The position numbers and the translations under genes were made by a program. Shown piece after piece: positions 5,617-10,811 of a stretch of 10,811 nucleotides of DNA. This DNA comes from Betaproteobacteria bacterium (GTDB lineage: Bacteria > Pseudomonadota > Gammaproteobacteria > Burkholderiales > SG8-39), in assembly GCA_005881355.1 (NCBI GenBank), contig VBDM01000030.1:1-10811 (forward strand), written 5' to 3'. The number at the start of each line of letters is the position of its first letter. Positions within the stretch are counted from its first letter, which is position 1. The notes under the pieces were generated by a model, which ran no database searches, was not told the DNA's origin, and saw nothing but the letters and a program-made list of their open reading frames with translations.

Positions 5617-5632
5617 GGTGCATTAATGTACC
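5617..5632. promoter_or_regulatory. Operator-like palindrome GGTGCATTAATGTACC
   Basis: A 16-bp palindrome broken by only one symmetric pair (G/T), centred on TTAA, 28 bp before the cytochrome c start and 74 bp before the metallopeptidase start. On the minus strand it contains TACATT (5625-5630), which could act as a -10 box, so a bound protein would block that promoter. Its inner 14 bp match the palindrome at 1636-1649 at 12 of 14 positions. Confidence 0.45.
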
Positions 5633-5645
5633 AGCGCCCGCCGTA

Positions 5646-5674
5646 TTCGGCGCGGCCCGCAAAGCCGGTATGAT
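5646..5674 (+). promoter_or_regulatory. Candidate promoter of the metallopeptidase-barrel gene
   Basis: TATGAT at 5669-5674 matches the -10 consensus at 5 of 6 positions. A poor -35-like TTCGGC lies 17 nt upstream (5646-5651). Transcription would begin near 5681, leaving a leader of about 26 nt that contains AAGGAG (5687-5692). Confidence 0.4.
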
Positions 5675-5706
5675 GCGGCGGGCCAAAAGGAGAACTTCGG
5701 GGAGAC

Positions 5707-8514
5707 ATGAAGAGTTTCTTGCGCGTCGGGGCTGCGGCGCCGCTCCTTTGGGGGCTCGCGGCCCAGGCGCAATTCGTGGATCCTTCGCTTCGCTGGCGCA
5801 CGCTGGACACCGAGCATTTCTCGGTGCATTTCGCCGAGCGCTACGGTGCCCAAGGCCGGCTCGTGGCCGATGTCGCCGAGGCGGTTTATCCGCGCATCAC
5901 GGACTGGCTGAGATGGAAGCCCGAATCGCGGACGCAAATCGTGGTCGTCGATTCGCTCGATCCCGCCAACGGCCTCGCATCGCCGCTGCCGTTCAACTTC
6001 ATCGGCATCGTCCTGTCGCCGCCCGACGAAGGCGAGCTGCTGCAGAACCGCGAGTGGCTGGAGCTCGCGCTGACGCACGAATTCACGCACATCGTGCACA
6101 TGGACAAGGCGAGGGGCACGCCGCTTTTCTTGCGCCGGATCTTCGGCCGCGCCCCGCCGTATCTCCTCGTGTTTCCCAATACGCTTCCCAACGTGTGGGG
6201 CCCGGGATGGGTGAAGGAAGGCCTCGCGGTCTATGCCGAGTCGGACTGGAGCAAGGGCTGGGGACGCCTCGGCCAGAGCCATTTCGAGGGCATGATGCGC
6301 GCCGAGGTCGCGCGGGGGCTCGTTCCGCTCGGCGAGATCCACGCGGGCGGTCGCGGCTTTCCGCACAACCGCGACTACCTCTACGGCAGCTATTTCTTCC
6401 TGTTCCTCGGTGAGCGCTACGGCCCGCAGGCGATCGTGGATTACGTCGAGAACTACAGCGGCAACTTCTTCCCGTATCGCATGCAGAGCAACACCGTGGC
6501 GGTCACCGGAAAACCGCAGGACGAGCTGTGGCGGGAGTACGAGGAGTGGCTGCGCGCGCGCTTCGCCGCCGCGACCCCGCCGACCGGGAAGCGGCCGGAT
6601 CAAGGCGGCGAAATCCTCGCGCGCGCGTTTTCGCTGACCAGTCCCTTGCTCGCGCCCGAAGGCGAGCGCTGGTACGTGCGGGGCGACGGATACACGCGAC
6701 CGAAACTCGTGCGGCAGGCGAAAGGCGCGGAGGCCGAGCCGGTCCGCGGTATCGAGGCCCTCACCCGGCTCTCCGTGTCCCCGCGCGGCGAGCTCGTGCT
6801 CTCGAAGCTCGAGATCTGCGGGAACTACAGCTACTACTACGACCTGTACCGGTTCGGCGCGGAGGGGACCTTGAGCCGCGTCACCGAGTGCGGGCGGTTC
6901 CGCTTCGCCGCGCCGCTCGATGACGGCCGCATCGTGGCAATCCGCGTCGTGAACGGCGAGGCGGAAGTCGTCCTCGTGAGCCGCGAGGGCGCACTCGAGC
7001 GCTCGCTCTATCGCGCCGCACCGGGGGAGGCGTTGAGCGGGCTCGCCGCGAGAGGCGAGACGGCCGTCGTGACGAGCTTGCGCGACGGGCGCTGGTCGCT
7101 GGTGGAAATCGCCGGCGGCAAGGCGTCCGTGCTGATTTCCGACCGGGCGGTGAAGCATTCCCCGAGGTTCGGCGATTCCACGGACGAGATCTACTTCGTC
7201 GCCGACTACGGCAACGTGGACAACGTCTGGTCCTGGCGGCGCGGCGGGCGGCGGCTCGCGCGCTGGACCGGGGCGCTCAACGGAGTCCGCGAGATCAGCG
7301 CTCCCGTCGCCGGTGAAATGCTGATCACGACGATCGAGGCTGGCGGCGACGCCCTGCGGCTGCATCGCCTGCCGGACGCGCCGCTCGAGACCCGCCAGGC
7401 CGACGCGGCCGCGGAACCCGCGCCCACCGCTCGGGCACGCGAGCAGCCGCTTCCCGATCGGGACTACGAGCCCTGGTCCTCGCTCCTGCCGCGCTCGTGG
7501 TTTCCCGCGGTCTATGCCGCCGACGGGGCGATCGCGCTCGGCGCGCAGACTTTCGGGCAGGACGCGCTGGGGCTGCACCAGTACGCGCTTGCGCCCCTGT
7601 ATGAATTCACCCAGAACCAGGCGCTGGGGAGCGCGAGCTACGTGTACGACAACCGGCACGGCCTGCTCCTCAACCGGTTCATGACGGTCAAGGCGAGCAG
7701 CGCCAACGACCAGAAGTTCACCGGCCGCGAGATCGAGGCCTATACGATCCATGAAACGGCGCAGTGGGTCTCGCTGTGGCGCCATCTCTCGCTCGACACG
7801 CGCTACTACTGGGGGCTCGGCGGCGCCTTGGACCGGGAAGCCCTGCACGACCTTGCCCTCGGCGCTTCCGGGACGCGCGACGAGCGCGTCGCGGGGCTCG
7901 TGGCCGGAGTGGACACGCGCAGGCAGCAGCTCCTGTCGGAAGGACCGAGCCAGGGACAGCAGCTGCGGCTCTTCGCCGAAACTTCGAGCCGCCTGCGCGG
8001 CGCTCACTCGGGAAGCTTCTATCGCGCCGACTGGCGGGCGCACCTGCCCATGCGCAAGGCGGTGGTCTCGCTGCGCTGGAACGAAGCCCACGCTCAAGCC
8101 CAGGCCGAGCCGATCCAGCTCGGCGGCAGCTTCTCGGAGGAGACCTTTGCGCTGCCCGTTCTCGACCAGCGCGAATTCCCGCTGCGCGGCTACCGCAGCG
8201 GCGAATCCGCGCTGACGGGGCATCACGCCCGCCTCGCGACGGTCGAATGGCGCACGCCTCTCTCCGACGTCGACCGGCACTCGATGGTTCCGCCGGTGGG
8301 CCTGAACCGGCTTTCGATGAGCGTTTTCCTCGACACCGGCGCCGCCTGGGAGAGCGGTGCGCCGCAGCGCTATTTCCAGAGCGGCGGCCTCGAACTGCTG
8401 TCGGAGTTGCGCGCGGGCTACCTGCTCGGCGCGCAGCTTCGAATCGGCCTCGCGAAAGGATTCCAGGCGCCGGGCGGGAAGGTCGCCTATATCCACCTGG
8501 GGCGCTCGTTCTGA
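5707..8514 (+). CDS. Exported gluzincin-like metallopeptidase fused to a propeller-like domain and an Omp85-like outer-membrane barrel
   Basis: 935 residues in three parts after a Sec signal peptide (cleavage near AQA, residues 20-22). (1) About 25-290: peptidase MA-like domain with zinc motif HEFTH (H124, E125, H128) and WVKEGLAVYAE, where E171 is the likely third ligand; this is the gluzincin arrangement. (2) About 300-560: repeated short strands with SPRGELVLS and SPRFGDSTDEIYFVAD signatures, as in TolB/PD40-type propellers. (3) About 600-935: beta-barrel with LRGYR (826-830), equivalent to the RGF/Y motif of Omp85 proteins, then VEWRTPL, FLDTGAAW, SGGLEL and a C-terminal Phe (LGRSF). It probably sits in the outer membrane with the peptidase domain in the periplasm. 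The substrate is unknown. The ATG was chosen because the signal peptide follows directly; GGGGAG is only 2 nt away and AAGGAG 14 nt, so ribosome spacing is poor. It is divergent from the cytochrome operon, 118 bp away. Confidence 0.88.
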   Translation: MKSFLRVGAAAPLLWGLAAQAQFVDPSLRWRTLDTEHFSVHFAERYGAQGRLVADVAEAVYPRITDWLRWKPESRTQIVVVDSLDPANGLASPLPFNFIGIVLSPPDEGELLQNREWLELALTHEFTHIVHMDKARGTPLFLRRIFGRAPPYLLVFPNTLPNVWGPGWVKEGLAVYAESDWSKGWGRLGQSHFEGMMRAEVARGLVPLGEIHAGGRGFPHNRDYLYGSYFFLFLGERYGPQAIVDYVENYSGNFFPYRMQSNTVAVTGKPQDELWREYEEWLRARFAAATPPTGKRPDQGGEILARAFSLTSPLLAPEGERWYVRGDGYTRPKLVRQAKGAEAEPVRGIEALTRLSVSPRGELVLSKLEICGNYSYYYDLYRFGAEGTLSRVTECGRFRFAAPLDDGRIVAIRVVNGEAEVVLVSREGALERSLYRAAPGEALSGLAARGETAVVTSLRDGRWSLVEIAGGKASVLISDRAVKHSPRFGDSTDEIYFVADYGNVDNVWSWRRGGRRLARWTGALNGVREISAPVAGEMLITTIEAGGDALRLHRLPDAPLETRQADAAAEPAPTARAREQPLPDRDYEPWSSLLPRSWFPAVYAADGAIALGAQTFGQDALGLHQYALAPLYEFTQNQALGSASYVYDNRHGLLLNRFMTVKASSANDQKFTGREIEAYTIHETAQWVSLWRHLSLDTRYYWGLGGALDREALHDLALGASGTRDERVAGLVAGVDTRRQQLLSEGPSQGQQLRLFAETSSRLRGAHSGSFYRADWRAHLPMRKAVVSLRWNEAHAQAQAEPIQLGGSFSEETFALPVLDQREFPLRGYRSGESALTGHHARLATVEWRTPLSDVDRHSMVPPVGLNRLSMSVFLDTGAAWESGAPQRYFQSGGLELLSELRAGYLLGAQLRIGLAKGFQAPGGKVAYIHLGRSF

Positions 8515-8522
8515 GCGCGTTT

Positions 8523-8987
8523 CTAGGAGATACCCGGCGCTCCCGAGTTGAGACGGCGCTGATGCCGGCGCCGCTCCTGTCCCTCGAATCGCTCCTGTCG
8601 CCGGCGCCGGTCCGGCGGCCAGCGCCGGTCCCTCAACCAGCTGAGCGCCGCCTGCTCGCTGTGAAAGCTCCTGACGTTGAGGCCGTGCTGTCGCGCGAGC
8701 GACTCGACGTATTCCTGGGAGATGCGCAGCTCCTCGGAATCCCCGGTCAGCGCAACCCTGTACTTTTTCTGCAGCTCGCCGAGCTCTTTGAAGTAGTCGA
8801 AGATGCCGTACTGCTCGACTCTGAATATGGCTCTTGAAGTATGGACGGATATGAGGACCTGCAAGAGCTCATGCTTGCGCGCCTCGGCGGCGATGGCGAC
8901 AAGGAACTCGCGCGTTTCCCCGGCCGTTTTCCGGTCGAACAGATCCGCCTTCAGATAATCGGGCTCGACGGTGATCTCGTACCGCAT
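8523..8987 (-). CDS. STAS/SpoIIAA-like small protein with an arginine-rich C-terminal tail
   Basis: 154 residues, no signal peptide, probably cytoplasmic. Residues 1-118 alternate strands and helices (MRYEITVEPDYLKADLFDRK; FLVAIAAEARKHELLQVLISVH; GIFDYFKELGEL; YRVALTGD; LNVRSFHSEQAALSWL). This resembles the SpoIIAA-like/STAS-SEC14 fold, in which a closing F-x-x-x-x-x-A-x-x-W-L helix is common. I assign the family only tentatively. Residues 119-146 are extremely basic (DRRRRQERF, GQERRRHQRR) and include a short QER repeat encoded by a repeated 10-mer (GACAGGAGCG on the minus strand), which could bind nucleic acid or membrane. The start ATG 8985-8987 is supported by the conserved-looking N-terminus, but it has no ribosome site: the preceding bases are CCCCCCT. 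A hairpin (9007-9023) lies 20 bp upstream. It is convergent with the metallopeptidase gene, whose stop is only 8 bp away. Confidence 0.7.
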   Translation of the reverse strand: MRYEITVEPDYLKADLFDRKTAGETREFLVAIAAEARKHELLQVLISVHTSRAIFRVEQYGIFDYFKELGELQKKYRVALTGDSEELRISQEYVESLARQHGLNVRSFHSEQAALSWLRDRRWPPDRRRRQERFEGQERRRHQRRLNSGAPGIS

Positions 8988-9252
8988 AGGGGGGCGCGCC
9001 GCAACATGCCGTGTCGTTCGGCATTTGCCGCGCTTTCGTCTCGGCTCCTCTTCGCGTCGGGCCCGCTCCCCCGCCGGGTCCCGGCGCAATCCTCTAGCCC
9101 ACAGCATACGAAGCCGGGGAAGAGTTGTATGTAGTGCGCCAGCGAAAAGAATGTCGTGGAATCTCTACAGAACGAATCGTCGCCATAAGTCCCTCCGAAC
9201 CGCGGTAAAGCCCCTGGCTCATGGTCCGGGGGTGACTATGCACAACCCGCAG
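8988..9252. other. Intergenic region upstream of the STAS-like gene
   Basis: 265 bp without a supported gene. It contains a short hairpin (TGCCG/CGGCA, 9007-9023) in what would be the leader of the STAS-like gene. A second possible hairpin (9211-9217 with 9226-9232, 7 bp) lies after the Bug gene stop, but only CTTTA follows it on the minus strand, so it is at best a weak terminator. A -10-like TATGCT (minus strand, near 9102-9107) has a poor -35 partner. I see nothing else. Confidence 0.5.
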
Positions 9253-10224
9253 CTACTCGGCGCGAATTCCCGCTTCCTTCACGACCTTCGCCCACTTCTC
9301 CATCTCGGAGGCGATGAAGCGGCCGAATTCCTCGGGGCTCATCTGGGCCGCTTCCCCGCCTTCGGACTCGAAACGCTTCTTCGTCTCGGCCGAGGCGAGG
9401 ATCACCGAGAGCTCCTTGTGGAGGCGCTCGATGACCGGGCGCGGCGTGCCGGCCGGCGCGACGATTCCCCACCAGTTGGTCGCTTCGTAGCCGGGAACGC
9501 CCGCCTCGGAGATCGTCGGCACGTCGGGCAGGGCGGGAACGCGCTTGGCGCTTCCGACGCCGAGCGGCTTCAGCCTCCCGGATTTGATGTGAGGCAGCGT
9601 CTGGATGAGCGAGCCGATCGCGATCTGGGTGTTGCCCGCGATCACGTCCATCATCGCGGGCCCGCCGCCCTTGAACGGAACGTGCACGATGTCCAGGCCC
9701 GACTGCAGCTTGAACAGCGCGCTCGCGAGGTGCTGGAAGCTGCCGACTCCGGCCGAGGCGTAGTTGAGCTCCCCGGGTTTCGCCTTTGCGAGCGCGATGA
9801 GCTCCCGCAGCGTGTTGACGGGGAGCTTCGCGTTCACGGCAAGCACGACGGGCCCGGTGCCGAGCAGCGCGACCGGCGCAAAAGCGGTGGCCGGATCGTA
9901 AGGCAGCTTGTACATGGAGGCGCCGAACGCGTAGGCGGACGAGATCAGCAGCAAGGTATGGCCGTCGGGCGCCGATTTCGCCGCCGCTTCGGTGCCGATG
10001 ATCCCGCCCGCGCCGCCCTGGTTGTCGGCGACGACCTGCCTGCCGAGCCGCTCGGAGAGCTGGAAGGCGATCATGCGGCCGACGACGTCGTTGCTGCCGC
10101 CCGGCGGAAACGGGATGATGAGCCGCACCGGCTTGCTCGGGTAGGTCTGGGCGGCTGCCGCGATTGAAAATAGCGCGAGCAGCAAGCCGAGAATCGCGGA
10201 CCGTAATCTCTGCGTGTCTGGCAT
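9253..10224 (-). CDS. Bug-family periplasmic solute-binding protein (TctC-like)
   Basis: 323 residues, the standard length for tripartite tricarboxylate transporter binding receptors. The signal peptide spans residues 1-25 (SAILGLLLALFSIAAA, cleavage after AAA or AQ). Family hallmarks appear in order: YPSKPVRLIIPFPPGGSNDVVGR near the start, then DNQGGAGGIIGTEAAAK, LNYASAGVGSFQHLA, VPFKGGGPAMMDVIAGN, and in the last third DVPTISEAGVPGYE and WWGIVAPAGTP. These loops surround the carboxylate-binding cleft. Family members bind carboxylates, aromatic acids or related small molecules in the periplasm; the ligand cannot be deduced here. The start 10222-10224 has GGGAGGAAG 5-7 nt upstream, overlapping the stop of the preceding hydrolase gene 13 nt away, so the two are one operon. 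No TctA/TctB membrane genes are visible, as is common for the many orphan Bug proteins of Burkholderiales. Confidence 0.96.
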   Translation of the reverse strand: MPDTQRLRSAILGLLLALFSIAAAAQTYPSKPVRLIIPFPPGGSNDVVGRMIAFQLSERLGRQVVADNQGGAGGIIGTEAAAKSAPDGHTLLLISSAYAFGASMYKLPYDPATAFAPVALLGTGPVVLAVNAKLPVNTLRELIALAKAKPGELNYASAGVGSFQHLASALFKLQSGLDIVHVPFKGGGPAMMDVIAGNTQIAIGSLIQTLPHIKSGRLKPLGVGSAKRVPALPDVPTISEAGVPGYEATNWWGIVAPAGTPRPVIERLHKELSVILASAETKKRFESEGGEAAQMSPEEFGRFIASEMEKWAKVVKEAGIRAE

Positions 10225-10237
10225 CGTGGCTTCCTCC

Positions 10238-10811
10238 CTAGCGCACCGTCAATTCGATCAGCGTCGTGGTTTCGATGTCCTCGCCGAACCACGCCTTGAG
10301 CGCGGCTCTGCGGCGGCCGATGTATTCGATGCGTCCGTCCTGCTGCGTCATCGGCAGGTCGTGGCCGGGGATGAGGACGCTGCCGGGCCGCCTTTTCCAC
10401 AATTGCCAGATCCGCTCGATCGACGCGCTGCTCGTTTTCGCGTCGTAGGTGGCTTCGCCCTTGCGCGAGAGCAGCTCGGCGCGGTTCTTCGCCGCGTCGC
10501 CGGTGAAGATCGCGTCGCGCTCTTTACCCTCGAGCACGAACACGAGGTGGCCCGGCGTGTGGCCCGGCGCGGCGTGCGCCTTGATCCCGGGCATGAATTC
10601 CTGGCCGGACGCGACCGGGTGCAGCGAAGGCCAGTTTTCGAGCTCGCGCATGTAGAGCTCGGGCACCGGCCCCTCGCCCCAGGGCTCGTTCAACGACCAC
10701 GCGAGCTCGCGCGCGCCGATGACGATGCGCGCCTGGCGGAACAGGATCCAGTTGAGCGAGTGGTCGTAGTGCGAATGCGTGAGGACGACGTGCGTCACGT
10801 CGGCGGGCTCC
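10238..10811 (-). CDS. Metallo-beta-lactamase-fold hydrolase, 5' end outside the window
   Basis: About 190 residues are visible; the start lies beyond the right edge. The visible part begins EPADVTHVVLTHSHYDHS, which holds the HxHxDH zinc motif (HSHYDH). The later metal ligands follow in order: His in APGHTPGH, Asp in IFTGDAAKN, and His in LIPGHDLP, the full set for a binuclear MBL site. A GTG at 10796-10798 could be called as a start, but it lies inside the conserved strand before the zinc motif and is an internal Val. The reaction may be hydrolysis of a lactone, thioester or other ester; this set of motifs is shared by many MBL subfamilies. It is co-transcribed with the Bug binding protein 13 nt downstream, so the two may act on the same or related compounds. 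Confidence 0.92.
   Translation of the reverse strand, partial: EPADVTHVVLTHSHYDHSLNWILFRQARIVIGARELAWSLNEPWGEGPVPELYMRELENWPSLHPVASGQEFMPGIKAHAAPGHTPGHLVFVLEGKERDAIFTGDAAKNRAELLSRKGEATYDAKTSSASIERIWQLWKRRPGSVLIPGHDLPMTQQDGRIEYIGRRRAALKAWFGEDIETTTLIELTVR

Noticed and set aside
5623..8496. 957-codon open frame antisense to the metallopeptidase-barrel gene
   Set aside because: Its translation is low-complexity (Arg/Ala/Glu/His-rich) without domains, it mirrors the codon pattern of the real gene on the other strand, and there is no ribosome site at its start. It is a GC-driven shadow.
9211..9232. Terminator after the Bug gene
   Set aside because: The 7-bp stem includes a T-G wobble and has an 8-nt loop, and on the minus strand it is followed by CTTTA rather than a run of T. 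The evidence is too weak.
1..10811. CRISPR arrays, insertion sequences, tRNA or rRNA genes
   Set aside because: No regular spaced repeats, transposase motifs with terminal inverted repeats, or structural RNA signatures were seen on either strand.

Overview
The window looks like chromosomal DNA of a GC-rich Gram-negative bacterium, most likely a betaproteobacterium near Burkholderiales. The main clues are a solitary Bug/TctC-type periplasmic binding protein, a CoxS/IorA plus CoxL/IorB-type molybdenum hydroxylase pair, and three outer-membrane barrel proteins. This placement is an inference from gene content, because the window has no rRNA, tRNA or other marker gene.

Layout, left to right. (1) Positions 1-760, minus strand: a two-gene molybdenum hydroxylase operon. 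The [2Fe-2S] subunit is complete and the Tat-exported molybdopterin subunit runs off the left edge. (2) 930-1511, minus: a small outer-membrane beta-barrel protein with a rho-independent terminator. (3) 1512-1859: a 348-bp divergent regulatory region with a sigma70-like promoter, a 14-bp palindrome and a decayed duplication of about 90 bp. (4) 1860-2529, plus: a second small barrel protein with its own terminator. (5) 2538-5588, minus: a three-gene operon of exported cytochrome c, Tat-exported thiamine-diphosphate (ThDP) enzyme and degenerate EAL-domain protein. The ThDP gene is cut by an in-frame TAA, 78 codons (including the natural stop) before its natural end. (6) 5589-5706: a 118-bp divergent promoter region holding a second copy-like palindrome. 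(7) 5707-8514, plus: a 935-residue exported protein that joins a gluzincin-like metallopeptidase domain, a propeller-like middle and an Omp85-like barrel. (8) 8523-8987, minus: a small STAS/SpoIIAA-like protein with an arginine-rich tail. (9) 9253-10811, minus: a Bug solute-binding protein preceded by a metallo-beta-lactamase-fold hydrolase that runs off the right edge.

Taken together, the window is dominated by envelope and periplasmic functions. Two separate modules (molybdenum hydroxylase; ThDP enzyme plus cytochrome c) look like periplasmic oxidation systems that would feed electrons to the respiratory chain. The ThDP/cytochrome pair is the most unusual biology here. ThDP decarboxylases are normally cytoplasmic, and this one has a clear twin-arginine signal and an exported haem protein as operon partner. 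The nonsense codon suggests that this copy is decaying, is read through, or carries a sequencing error.
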